Positions 1 to 7,362 of a stretch of 16,468 nucleotides of DNA are shown here, piece by piece. Below the pieces are notes generated by a model that did no database searches, was not told where the DNA came from, and worked only from the letters and a program-made list of their open reading frames with translations. The DNA lies in assembly GCA_964530115.1 (NCBI GenBank), contig CAZGYD010000115.1, forward strand, positions 1 through 16,468, given 5' to 3'. The stretch is from Fen-999 sp964530115 (GTDB taxonomy: Bacteria; Pseudomonadota; Gammaproteobacteria; Burkholderiales; Rhodocyclaceae). The translations under genes were made by a program, and so were the position numbers. Numbering within the stretch: position 1 is the first letter of the stretch; every line of letters begins with the position of its first letter.

Positions 1-117
1 CTCCCCGCCTCCCCCGGCCCCTCCTCGCGGAGGGGAGCCTGCTTGCCTCGCTTCGCTCGGGCGCTTTACGGGGCACTTCGATCAAGCCCTTTTGCCGTTC
101 GCGCCTCCGGCGCTAGC
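1..117. other. 3' flank of rsmA with two GC hairpins
   Basis: Non-coding stretch beyond the rsmA stop codon. It holds a perfect 7-bp hairpin at 18-35 (CCCCTCC, loop TCGC, GGAGGGG) and a 5-bp hairpin at 101-113 (GCGCC, loop TCC, GGCGC) lying 4 bases past the stop. Neither is followed by a T-tract on the minus strand, so they are at best weak or factor-dependent terminator or mRNA-end structures. A mirror-symmetric 16-mer at 46-61 recurs at 16190-16205. I see no convincing gene here. Confidence 0.4.
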
Positions 118-885
118 TCAGACGAGGGAATTGGCCAGCCGCACGTAGTCGGCGACGGAAAGTTCCTCGGCACGCGCGGTCGGCGCGATGCCGGCCGCCG
201 CCAGTCCCGCTTCATCCGTAAATTCCCGCAGGTTGTTGCGCAGCATCTTGCGCCGCTGGCCGAAGGCGGCCAGCACCAGTTTCGCTAGCAGCGCCTCGTC
301 GCGCGCGGTCAGCTCGGCCGCCGGCTTCGGGATCAGCCGCACGATCGCGGAATCGACTTTCGGCGCCGGATCGAAGGCGCCGGGCGGCACGAGGAACAGC
401 CGCTCCATGTCGAAGCGGTATTGCAGCATCACCGAGAGGCGGCCGTAATCGGCCGTGCCGGGGTCGGCGACCATGCGGTCCACTACCTCCTTCTGCAGCA
501 TGAAGTGCATGTCGCGCACCTGGTCGGCGAAGGCGGCAAGGTGGAAGAGGAGCGGCGTCGAGATGTTGTAGGGCAAATTGCCGACGACGCGCAGGCCGGG
601 ACCGAGCGCGCCGAAATCGAACTGGAGGGCGTCTCCCTCGTGTATGGTCAGCCGCCCGGGCGGAAAGCGTTCGCGCAGCCGGGCGATCAGGTCGCGGTCG
701 ATCTCGACGACGTGGAGATGGTCGAGCCGTTCGAGAAGCGGCCCGGTGAGCGCGCCCAGGCCGGGGCCGATCTCGACGATGCGGTCGTCTGGGCGCGGCG
801 CGATGGCCTCGACGATGTTGCGGATGACGCCGGGCGAAACGAGGAAGTTTTGCCCAAAGCGGCGACGGGCAACGTGACCCTTCAT
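118..885 (-). CDS. rsmA: 16S rRNA (adenine1518/1519-N6)-dimethyltransferase RsmA (KsgA)
   Basis: 255 aa, full length for KsgA. The family dimethylates two adjacent adenines in the 3'-terminal helix of 16S rRNA, using S-adenosylmethionine, as a late 30S-assembly checkpoint in the cytoplasm. Visible motifs: N-terminal RRFGQNFL (residues 8-15), SAM-binding motif I EIGPGLG (38-44), acidic residue E61 ending the next strand (VVEID), GDAL with D85, and the catalytic motif NLPYNIS (103-109). The C-terminal FGQRRKMLRNNL segment is also typical of the family. The ATG overlaps the pdxA stop by 4 nt (ATGA), so translation is probably coupled, and it is the last gene of the lptD-surA-pdxA-rsmA run. The same order is well known in enterobacteria. 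Kasugamycin resistance follows loss of this gene in known bacteria. Identification is secure. Confidence 0.97.
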   Translation of the reverse strand: MKGHVARRRFGQNFLVSPGVIRNIVEAIAPRPDDRIVEIGPGLGALTGPLLERLDHLHVVEIDRDLIARLRERFPPGRLTIHEGDALQFDFGALGPGLRVVGNLPYNISTPLLFHLAAFADQVRDMHFMLQKEVVDRMVADPGTADYGRLSVMLQYRFDMERLFLVPPGAFDPAPKVDSAIVRLIPKPAAELTARDEALLAKLVLAAFGQRRKMLRNNLREFTDEAGLAAAGIAPTARAEELSVADYVRLANSLV

Positions 886-1847
886 CGCCGCGCGACGATG
901 TCGGCGGCAACCCGGACCGCCGCGAACAGGCTGCGCGGATCGGCGCGCCCCGTGCCGGCGAGATCGAGCGCCGTGCCATGGTCGACCGAGGTGCGCAGGA
1001 TGGGCAGGCCGAGGGTGATGTTGATGCCTTCGTCGAAGGCCGCGTACTTGAGCACCGCGAGGCCCTGGTCGTGGTACATCGCCAGCTGCGCGTGCGAGCC
1101 CGCGAGCACGTTGCGCGTAAACAGCGTGTCGGCCGGCAGCGGGCCGACGAGGTCCATGCCTTCGGCGCGCAAGCGCTCGAGCACGGGCGTGATCGTTTCG
1201 ATCTCCTCCGCGCCCAGATGGCCGCCCTCGCCGGCATGCGGGTTGAGGCCGGCGACGAGGATGCGCGGGCGGGGAAAACCGAACTTCGTCACCAGGTCGT
1301 GGTGGAGGATGCGGATCGTCGCCGCGAGCCCCTCGCGGGTGATGGCGGCCGGCACGTCCTTGAGCGGCAGGTGCGTGGTCGCCAGCGCGACGCGCAGGCC
1401 GGCGTGCTCGCCCGTGCCCGCGAGCATCATGACCACGCGCGGCGTGCCCGTGCGCTCGGCGAGATACTCCGTGTGGCCGGTGAAGGGGATGCCCGCGTCG
1501 TTGATCACGCCCTTGTGCACGGGCGCGGTGACCATCGCCGCGTACTCGCCGCTCAGGCAGCCGTCGCAGGCGGCGTCGAGCAGGTCGAGCACGTAGCGTG
1601 CGTTGGCCGGATCGAGCCTGCCGGGCACGCAGGGCGCGCGCAGCGGGATGTGGCGGATCTCCAGATCACCGATGTCGATGCCAAGCTGCCTCGCCCGCGC
1701 CGCGAGCAGCTCGCGGTCGCCGAGAACGACCAGCCGCTGGCGTGTCACGACGGCTGAGTTTCGCTGCCAGGCCGCGAGGGCCAGGCAGATGTCGGGGCCG
1801 ATGCCGGCAGGCTCGCCCGACGTCACGGCGATGGAGGGCCCGCTCAC
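882..1847 (-). CDS. pdxA: 4-hydroxythreonine-4-phosphate dehydrogenase PdxA
   Basis: 321 aa, starting with GTG in a 4-nt GTGA overlap with the surA stop. PdxA oxidises 4-phosphohydroxy-L-threonine with NAD(P) in the DXP-dependent pyridoxal 5'-phosphate pathway; the product is used by PdxJ. Seen in the sequence: N-terminal GEPAGIGPD (11-19), GPVHKG-like segment TAPVHKGVINDAG (107-119), GHTEYLAERT (124-133), and the three expected metal-binding histidines H159 (TTHL), H204 (NPHAGE) and H259 (YHDQG), spaced exactly as in the E. coli enzyme (166/211/266). Oddity: residues 29-37 (RNSAVVTRQ) look like a short insertion relative to the E. coli protein, and their 27-bp coding DNA is nearly identical to a stretch of ubiH (9399-9425). 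The active-site residues are all present, so the enzyme is expected to be functional. Confidence 0.96.
   Translation of the reverse strand: MSGPSIAVTSGEPAGIGPDICLALAAWQRNSAVVTRQRLVVLGDRELLAARARQLGIDIGDLEIRHIPLRAPCVPGRLDPANARYVLDLLDAACDGCLSGEYAAMVTAPVHKGVINDAGIPFTGHTEYLAERTGTPRVVMMLAGTGEHAGLRVALATTHLPLKDVPAAITREGLAATIRILHHDLVTKFGFPRPRILVAGLNPHAGEGGHLGAEEIETITPVLERLRAEGMDLVGPLPADTLFTRNVLAGSHAQLAMYHDQGLAVLKYAAFDEGINITLGLPILRTSVDHGTALDLAGTGRADPRSLFAAVRVAADIVARR
1737..1763 (-). repeat. Dispersed 27-bp repeat, copy A (inside pdxA)
   Basis: Read on the minus strand, this 27-mer matches ubiH 9399-9425 at 26 of 27 positions. Its 21-bp 3' core (TCAGCCGTCGTGACACGCC then AG) matches the hemF start region 16243-16263 at 20 of 21. 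In pdxA it encodes RNSAVVTRQ, with the codons CGA and TCA that look uncommon in this GC-rich sequence. Confidence 0.7.
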
Positions 1848-3145
1848 TTTTCCTCGAGCCGGTATTCGACGTACGTTCGGTCGCGCAGCTGGCGCAGCCA
1901 GTCCTGGTAGGCCTCGTCTGACTTGCGCTCGCGCAGCGCCTGGCGCGCCATCAGGCGCTTGCGCTCCTCGCTCGCGTCCTGCGTGCGGCGCTCGAGCACC
2001 TGGATCAGGTGCCAGCCGAACGGCGTGCGCACCGGTTCGCTGACCGCACCGATCTTCAACGCATCCATTGCCCGCTCGAACTCGGGAACGGTATCGCCCT
2101 CGTAGAGCCAGCCGAGATCGCCGCCCTTGGCCGCCGAGAGATCGTTGGAATGCAGCCGCGCCAGTTCGGCGAAGTCGGCGCCGTTGTCGATGCGCTCCTT
2201 GAGCGACACGATGCGCCGGTTCGCCTCGGGATCGGAGACGAGTTCGTTCACCTTGATCAGGATGTGGCGGGCGCGGGTCTGGCGGAGCGCTTCGGTCTTC
2301 TGCGCACCGCCGCGGCGGTCCATGAGCCGGACGATGTGGAAGCCGGCCGGGCTCTGCAGGATGCCGCTGGTCTGGCCGACCATGAGCTTCTTCACGGCAT
2401 CGGCGTAGAGCGCCGGCAGCCGGTCGACCGGCCGCGAGGCCATGACGCCGCCGGCCAGTGCATCGGGCGCATCGGAATAGGCGGCGGCGACACGGCCGAA
2501 GTCCTCGCCGCGCTGGAGCCGCGCCAGCGCCTCCTCGGCCCGCGCCCGCAGCGCCGCGAGCTGCCGCGCATCGGCCTTTTCGGGTGCGCGCAGGACGATG
2601 TGGGCGATCTGGACGGTCTCGGCCTGCGGTTCCACCCGGCTGTTTTCCAGGAACTGGTCGATTTCGGCCTCGGAGACCGTCAGGCGGTTGTCGACCTCCC
2701 GCTCGCGCAGACGGGCGACGATGATCTCCTGGCGGATCTCCTCGCGGAACTTGCTCCAGACGATGCCATCACGTTCGAGCGCCTGGCGGAAATCGGCGAG
2801 CGACAGGCGGTTGTTCTCGGCGATCCGCCGCAACGCGGCGTCGAGCTCACCGTCCGAGACCGTCAGGCCGGTCTCCCGGGCGAACTGCAGCTGCGCGCGG
2901 TCGAGGATCATTCGCTCGAGCAGCTGGCGTTCGAGGACGTCGCGCGGCGGCAGCTCGACGCCCTGGCCTTTGAGCTGGCGTTCGACGATGGCCAGGCGCG
3001 AGCGCAGCTCATGCAGCGTGATGGCCTCGCTGTTGACGACGGCGACGATACGGTCGGCCTCGACGGGGGCACGCGCCGGCTGCGCTTCGAGAGCGCCGGC
3101 GAAAAACAACAGGCACGATGCCGCAACAAGGATCAGACGTGTCAT
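1844..3145 (-). CDS. surA: Periplasmic chaperone/peptidyl-prolyl isomerase SurA
   Basis: 433 aa from the chosen ATG at 3145; E. coli SurA has 428. SurA escorts unfolded outer-membrane proteins, including LptD, through the periplasm to the BAM complex. Visible parts: signal peptide 1-22 (MTRLILVAASCLLFF..ALEA), a helical chaperone domain beginning DRIVAVVNSEAIT (31-43), parvulin domain 1 about 178-277 (QIAHIVLR ... GFHIVRLMDRR), parvulin domain 2 about 290-387 (ARHILIK ... GGDLGW ... GWHLIQVLERR), and a short C-terminal helix returning to the chaperone core. An upstream in-frame ATG at 3166 would add MEAIEPV before the signal peptide and overlap lptD. I prefer 3145 because the signal peptide then starts normally and a GGAGG lies upstream (3164-3160); a GTG at 3148 is also possible. 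Stop overlaps the pdxA start. Confidence 0.95.
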   Translation of the reverse strand: MTRLILVAASCLLFFAGALEAQPARAPVEADRIVAVVNSEAITLHELRSRLAIVERQLKGQGVELPPRDVLERQLLERMILDRAQLQFARETGLTVSDGELDAALRRIAENNRLSLADFRQALERDGIVWSKFREEIRQEIIVARLREREVDNRLTVSEAEIDQFLENSRVEPQAETVQIAHIVLRAPEKADARQLAALRARAEEALARLQRGEDFGRVAAAYSDAPDALAGGVMASRPVDRLPALYADAVKKLMVGQTSGILQSPAGFHIVRLMDRRGGAQKTEALRQTRARHILIKVNELVSDPEANRRIVSLKERIDNGADFAELARLHSNDLSAAKGGDLGWLYEGDTVPEFERAMDALKIGAVSEPVRTPFGWHLIQVLERRTQDASEERKRLMARQALRERKSDEAYQDWLRQLRDRTYVEYRLEEK

Positions 3146-3152
3146 CACGGGT

Positions 3153-5372
3153 TCAATAGCCTCCAAAGACCGGGTCGGCCGTCGGCTGGTTGATGATGCC
3201 GTAGCCGGGCACGTTGCGCTTGAGCATGTCGAGCGGGTTCGACCCGATGCGCGCGAGTCCGTTCAGTTCGAGCTGCAGGAACACCGAGGTCGACACCTGC
3301 GAGGTCAGCGTGGCGAAGCGGTGGAAGACGATGCGGCCGATCCAGCAGCCCGCATCATACTCGACGCCGGCGAGGCTCTCGATCAGCCGCCGCTCCTTGA
3401 GCGAGTGGTTGTAGCGGGCCACGCCGTACCACCCGCCGAATATCGGCCATTGGCCGGAAACGTCGATCTGGCCCACCTGGTCGCGCGTATAGCGGTAGGC
3501 CGCGTTGAGCACCTTGGCACTCTCTGGCTGCCAGCGGCCGCCGATGTTGAAGCGCTCGGTGCGGCCGAAGTTGGTGCTGTACTGGACGCCGGTATCGACG
3601 AACAGCCGCGGCGCCACCCGGCCGGAAAAGGCCGCGAGCAGGTCGGTCTTGCGGGTGGTGCGCGCCGTTTCGCCGGGCAGGGTGACCTGCTGGTCGCGGA
3701 AGTAGAAGCGCTGGCCGACGGCGCCGCGCATCAGCTCGATGCCATTGGCCGGATCGATGAGCCGCGAGACCACCGCCGCGGTGAGCTGGTTGGCGTCGTT
3801 GATGCGGTCGTGGCCGCCGTAGCGGTTTTCGCTGAAGATCTGGGCGAAATTGAAATCGATGAGCGCGGAGTCGAACACCGGCAGGCGGCTCTGGTCGCGC
3901 GGCGGTACCTTGAGATAGAAGAGCCGGGGCTCGAGCGTCTGGATCATGTCGTGGTCGAACCAGCGCGCCGCGCGCTCGAAGACCAGGCCCGAATCGACGC
4001 TGTAGATCGGCACCTCGCGGGAGAGGCGCGACTCCTCCTGCCGGTCGAGCGCGTAGCGGGTCATGTGGATGCCGACCTTGGGCGTCACGAACATGGCCGC
4101 CGTCTGCCACGGCAGCGACAGTTGCGGATAGAGCACCATGCGCTCGCCGGTCAGCTGCCCGGCGGGATGATCGAAGCGGACATACTCGGCCAGCATGGTG
4201 CCGGTGAGACCGCCGGGCAGATCGGGCCGCAGCGCATTGAGCGACAGTTGCGGCAGCCGCCGGTAGGGGATGCCGACGGGCGCGGCCGGGTCCTGGAGCG
4301 TCTGGAAGCTCTGGGCGAGCAGCGCCGCGTTCCACCAGCCCGCGCCATAGGTCAGCATGCCCTGACGCAGCAGGTTCGCCTGGGAGACCATCGCCACCCG
4401 CGAGGAGAGGTCGGCGAAATAGGCATAGTCCGAGACACCGTTGATGGCCAGGTTGCCCGCCAGTCCCGAGGCCAGCACGTGGTTGTGCATGAGCGACCAG
4501 GCCTTGCGGTCGATGCCGGCGATCTGGTCGTTGGGCAGATACTCGAAGCGCGCCTCGCCGTTGTAGGCACGCTCGAGATAGCGGAACTCCGTGTTGAGCT
4601 GAAGGCCGCGGCGCGTGAGCACACGCGGGGCGATCGTCGCATCCATGTTCGGCGCGATGTTCCAGTACCAGGGCACCGTGAGCTCGAGGCCGCTGGTCGT
4701 GCTCTGGCCGAAGGTCGGCGCAAGGAGTCCCGTGCGCCGCTTGTTGTTGAGCGGAAAGGTCAGCCACGGCCAGTGGAAGATCGGCGTGTCCTTGAAATAG
4801 ACGGTGCTGCCGGTCGCCTCGCCGGTCTCGTCGTTGTAGTCGAGCTCGATGTCGCGGGCGCGCAGATACCAGTCGCGCCGCTCCGGCGCACAGGTGCTGT
4901 AGGTCGCGTTGCCGAGCCGGTAGAGGCCGTCGCCCTCGAAGTCGAGGCGCTCGGCCTCGCCGCTGGCGGTCAGCGGCTCGCGCGGCAGCGCGTTTTCGAC
5001 GGTGGTCTTCGGCTGCCGTTTGAGGCTGTAGCGCGGGCGGTCGAACCAGCCCAGGCTCTCGCCGATCTTCAGACGGAGATAGGGGCCGGTGACCACGTCG
5101 TCGCCGCGGCGCAGGCAGACGCCGCCCTCGGCCTCGGTTTCATCTTCCGCGTGACGATAGGTGATGCGCTCCGCGGTAAGCAGCGTATCGTCGCGCCGGG
5201 CCTCGACGTCGCCTTCGGCGACCGCCTCGACGTCGTTGATGCCGTGGATCTCCCGGGCTTCGAGCTGCGTCGCGCCGGGCGGGAGCCCGGTCGCCGCTTC
5301 TTCGGCGCGGGCGGCGCCGGCGACACCGACGAGGACTCCCCAGACGAGAATTGCGCAACAGCCGATCCGCAT
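3153..5372 (-). CDS. lptD: LPS-assembly protein LptD (OstA/Imp)
   Basis: 739 aa, normal for LptD. With LptE it forms the outer-membrane translocon that places lipopolysaccharide in the outer leaflet. Signal peptide 1-23 (cleavage near ARA/EEA); periplasmic OstA/beta-jellyroll domain from about 35 to 185 (ATQLEAREIHGIND, LLTAERITYRHAEDETEAEGGV); then the large C-terminal beta-barrel with the typical start VYFKDTPIFHWPWLTFPLN (191-209) and RRTGLLAPTFG. Mature cysteines are only C86, C161 (ATYSTCAPERRDWYL) and C676 (YDAGCWIGRI). E. coli has a CC pair at the C-terminal position, so at most one of its two interdomain disulfides seems conserved. First gene of the minus-strand operon with surA; no LptE gene is in the window. 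A candidate promoter lies about 50 bases upstream. Confidence 0.96.
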   Translation of the reverse strand: MRIGCCAILVWGVLVGVAGAARAEEAATGLPPGATQLEAREIHGINDVEAVAEGDVEARRDDTLLTAERITYRHAEDETEAEGGVCLRRGDDVVTGPYLRLKIGESLGWFDRPRYSLKRQPKTTVENALPREPLTASGEAERLDFEGDGLYRLGNATYSTCAPERRDWYLRARDIELDYNDETGEATGSTVYFKDTPIFHWPWLTFPLNNKRRTGLLAPTFGQSTTSGLELTVPWYWNIAPNMDATIAPRVLTRRGLQLNTEFRYLERAYNGEARFEYLPNDQIAGIDRKAWSLMHNHVLASGLAGNLAINGVSDYAYFADLSSRVAMVSQANLLRQGMLTYGAGWWNAALLAQSFQTLQDPAAPVGIPYRRLPQLSLNALRPDLPGGLTGTMLAEYVRFDHPAGQLTGERMVLYPQLSLPWQTAAMFVTPKVGIHMTRYALDRQEESRLSREVPIYSVDSGLVFERAARWFDHDMIQTLEPRLFYLKVPPRDQSRLPVFDSALIDFNFAQIFSENRYGGHDRINDANQLTAAVVSRLIDPANGIELMRGAVGQRFYFRDQQVTLPGETARTTRKTDLLAAFSGRVAPRLFVDTGVQYSTNFGRTERFNIGGRWQPESAKVLNAAYRYTRDQVGQIDVSGQWPIFGGWYGVARYNHSLKERRLIESLAGVEYDAGCWIGRIVFHRFATLTSQVSTSVFLQLELNGLARIGSNPLDMLKRNVPGYGIINQPTADPVFGGY

Positions 5373-5415
5373 CGATGTTCCCGGGCGGCACGCCGTGGCG
5401 CGCTGCCGGCCAATG

Positions 5416-5436
5416 TTAAAATCCGCGGGATTCTAA
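5416..5436. promoter_or_regulatory. Divergent lptD/amgK promoter region with facing -10 boxes
   Basis: The 80-bp gap 5373-5452 separates two divergent operons. On the plus strand TAAAAT (5417-5422) is a candidate -10 for amgK; on the minus strand TAGAAT (5435-5430) is a candidate -10 for lptD. They face each other within a 21-bp quasi-palindrome (8 of 10 pairs match) centred on CCGCGG. The same hexamer type followed by CCGCG recurs before dusB (11447-11452). I see no good -35 hexamer for either, so these are inferred from the -10 and position only. Confidence 0.35.
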
Positions 5437-5452
5437 CCGACGGGCCGAACCG

Positions 5453-6448
5453 GTGCAGAGGCAGCAGAACATTGCGGAATGGCTACGGGCCCTGCACCCG
5501 GGCCGCTGCTTCGAGCTCGCGCCGGCCTCGGCCGACGCGAGCTTCCGCCGCTATCTGCGCGCCACCTTCGACGACGGTTCCACCCGCATCGTCATGGATG
5601 CACCGCCCGAACACGAGGACGTGCGGCCGTGGCTCAACGTGCAGCGTCTCTTTCGCGATGCCGGCGCGCACGTACCCGAGGTCTTCGCCAGCGACACGGA
5701 GCGGGGCTTCCTGCTGCTTTCGGACCTGGGTTCGACGACCTACCTCGCCGCGCTCGACGACGCGAACGCCGACCGCCTCTACCGCGAGGCCATCGAGGCG
5801 CTGATCCGCATCCAGCAGGCAAGCCGGCCGGGGGAGCTGCCGGCCTACGACCGCGTGCTGCTTAAGCGCGAGCTCGAGCTGTTTCCCGACTGGTACCTCG
5901 CGAAGCATGTCGGCCTGGCGCTCTCCGAAACTCAGTCGTCGCAACTCGCCAGCGTGTTCGAGGCGATCCTGAAGATCAACCTCGCCGAGCCGGCCGTCTA
6001 TGTCCATCGCGACTACCACTCGCGCAACCTCATGGTGACGGAGGACGGCCCCGGCATCATCGACTTCCAGGACGCGGTCTTCGGCCCGATCAGCTATGAC
6101 CTCGTCTCGCTGTTCAAGGACGCTTACGTCGAATGGCCCGAGGAAAGGACGCTCGACTGGCTGATCCGCTACTGGGAAAAGGCACGCAAGGCCGGCCTGC
6201 CGGTGCGCGCGGACTTCGGCGAATTCCATCGCGACTACGAATGGATGGGCGTGCAGCGCCACGTCAAGGTGCTCGGCATCTTCGCCAGGCTCTGGCACCG
6301 CGACGGCAAGGATGGCTACTTGAAGGACATGCCGCGCGTCGCCGGCTACCTGCGCGCCGCCTGCGCGCGCTGGCGCGAGCTCGCGCCGCTTGCGCGCATC
6401 CTCGACCTCGCCGAGAACCGGCAGGTCCAGGCGGGGTACACGTTTTGA
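5453..6448 (+). CDS. amgK: N-acetylmuramate/N-acetylglucosamine kinase AmgK (APH-type)
   Basis: 331 aa, GTG start. A kinase of the aminoglycoside-phosphotransferase fold. AmgK phosphorylates the anomeric (C1) hydroxyl of MurNAc (and GlcNAc), the first step of the cell-wall recycling route known from Pseudomonas and other bacteria that bypasses MurA. Motifs: SADASFRRYLRA near the nucleotide loop (26-37), hinge LLLSDLGSTTY (87-97), catalytic loop VHRDYHSRNLM (184-194, with D187), and metal-binding D204 in IIDFQD (202-207). Without its neighbour it could only be called an APH-family phosphotransferase; the directly coupled murU makes the AmgK call strong. It is divergent from lptD, and its stop overlaps the murU TTG start (TTGA). 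Positions 5926-5952 carry a copy of the dispersed 27-bp repeat. An alternative internal start is not suggested by any clear ribosome-binding site. Confidence 0.9.
   Translation: MQRQQNIAEWLRALHPGRCFELAPASADASFRRYLRATFDDGSTRIVMDAPPEHEDVRPWLNVQRLFRDAGAHVPEVFASDTERGFLLLSDLGSTTYLAALDDANADRLYREAIEALIRIQQASRPGELPAYDRVLLKRELELFPDWYLAKHVGLALSETQSSQLASVFEAILKINLAEPAVYVHRDYHSRNLMVTEDGPGIIDFQDAVFGPISYDLVSLFKDAYVEWPEERTLDWLIRYWEKARKAGLPVRADFGEFHRDYEWMGVQRHVKVLGIFARLWHRDGKDGYLKDMPRVAGYLRAACARWRELAPLARILDLAENRQVQAGYTF
5926..5952 (+). repeat. Dispersed 27-bp repeat, copy C (inside amgK)
   Basis: Matches ubiH 9399-9425 at 24 of 27 positions, beginning CGAAACTCAGTCGTCG. Here it is read in a different frame (SETQSSQLAS), so shared protein sequence cannot explain the similarity to the pdxA and ubiH copies. 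Confidence 0.5.
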
Positions 6449-7116
6449 AGTGCATGATCCTCGCGGCCGGGCGCGGCGAGCGCATGCGGCCGCTTTCGGA
6501 CCGCACGCCCAAGCCCCTGCTGCCGGTGGCCGGCACGCCGCTCGTCGTCTGGCACATCGAGCGGCTGGCGCGCGCCGGCATCCACGAGATCGTCATCAAT
6601 CACGCCCACCTCGGCGAGCAGATCGAGGCGCTGCTCGACGACGGCAGCGCCTGGGGCGTTGCCATCCGCTACTCGCCCGAACCGGCCGGCGCGCTGGAAA
6701 CCGCCGGCGGCATCGCCAATGCGCTGCCGCTGCTCGGCGAAGCCCCCTTTCTCGTCGTCAATGGCGACATCTGGTGCGATATCGATCTCGCGGCGCTGCC
6801 GACCCTCGCCGCGCATGACCTCGCCCATCTCGTGCTCGTGGCCAACCCGCCCCATCATCCGCAGGGCGACTTCGGCCTCGCGGCGGGCCGCGTCTGTGGC
6901 GCACCCCCGCGCCTGACGTTCGCCGGCATCGGCCTCTATCGCCCAGAACTCTTCGCCGGCCTCGAACGCGGCAAGCCGGCGAAACTCGCTCCGCTCCTGC
7001 AGGCGGCGATCGCCGCCGATCGCGTCTCCGGCCAGATCCACCACGGCCGCTGGGCCGATGTCGGCACGCCGGAACGACTCGCCGCGCTCGATGAGGAAGT
7101 CCGCGCGCACCTATAA
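6445..7116 (+). CDS. murU: N-acetylmuramate alpha-1-phosphate uridylyltransferase MurU
   Basis: 223 aa. MurU transfers UMP from UTP to MurNAc-1-phosphate made by AmgK, giving UDP-MurNAc and diphosphate. Nucleotidyltransferase signature LAAGRGERMRPL (6-17) with K23 in TPKPLLPVAG (21-30), ETAGGIANALPLL (85-97), the metal-binding VVNGDIW (104-110, D108), GDFGL (141-145) and C-terminal WADVGTPERL (203-212). The start is taken as TTG at 6445, overlapping the amgK stop by 4 nt, because it gives MKCMILAAG, aligning exactly with Pseudomonas MurU (MKAMILAAG); an ATG at 6454 would remove three residues. Mannose-1-phosphate guanylyltransferases share the fold, but linkage to amgK decides the call. The stop codon (7114-7116) lies within the 5-bp direct repeat that flanks the next element. 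Confidence 0.93.
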   Translation: MKCMILAAGRGERMRPLSDRTPKPLLPVAGTPLVVWHIERLARAGIHEIVINHAHLGEQIEALLDDGSAWGVAIRYSPEPAGALETAGGIANALPLLGEAPFLVVNGDIWCDIDLAALPTLAAHDLAHLVLVANPPHHPQGDFGLAAGRVCGAPPRLTFAGIGLYRPELFAGLERGKPAKLAPLLQAAIAADRVSGQIHHGRWADVGTPERLAALDEEVRAHL

Positions 7117-7117
7117 T

Positions 7118-7351
7118 CCTAGAAACCGCGGTTGACCGCTCACCGCATCCTTGAGCGCGTGACGTGGTCAGGGTTTGTCGGTATGCTGCCCGGTCACCGA
7201 ACGGGTGAGTCCGCTACGCACCCGCTGGCACGCCCGGGCGGGCACCCTGCTTTGTCGCTCCTCCTTGCAGGCATGAGCCTGCCGCGTCGTCGCTTCGCGC
7301 AGGCCACCCGTCCGAACGCACCATCGGGCGCGTCCAGCCGCGGTTTCTAGG
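7118..7351. mobile_element. MITE-like element: 14-bp terminal inverted repeats, 5-bp flanking direct repeat
   Basis: Left end CCTAGAAACCGCGG (7118-7131) and right end CCGCGGTTTCTAGG (7338-7351) are perfect inverted repeats. They are flanked by identical ATAAT at 7113-7117 and 7352-7356, as expected of a target-site duplication. The 206-bp interior has no credible gene but folds well: GCAGGC/GCCTGC with a 4-base loop (7267-7282), TCACC/GGTGA (near 7194-7208) and a CAGGGT/ACCCTG long-range pair. TATAAT at 7112-7117 is a perfect -10 hexamer just before the element, without a clear -35. Alternative: a structured small RNA whose ends form a closing stem, such as 6S RNA, which in gammaproteobacteria lies near pepP-ubiH; I could not match its conserved bubble. 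I favour a small non-autonomous transposon. Confidence 0.45.
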
Positions 7352-7362
7352 ATAATCAGCCG

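Noticed and set aside
18..35. Strong intrinsic terminator after rsmA
   Set aside because: The hairpin is perfect but no T-tract follows on the transcribed (minus) side, and it lies over 80 bases past the stop.
4761..4781. Possible further repeat copy in lptD (GGTCAGCCACGGCCAG)
   Set aside because: Only a 6-7 base seed is shared, and it encodes the conserved HWPWLTFPL of LptD.
2598..5804. A 1068-codon open frame on the plus strand opposite surA/lptD
   Set aside because: It is antisense to two clearly recognised genes, has Arg/Glu/Ala-rich low-complexity composition typical of GC-rich shadow frames, and shows no domain.
7132..7350. A 72-codon plus-strand frame inside the inverted-repeat element
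   Set aside because: It ends inside the right terminal repeat, has no ribosome-binding site or motif, and is more easily explained by non-coding GC-rich sequence.
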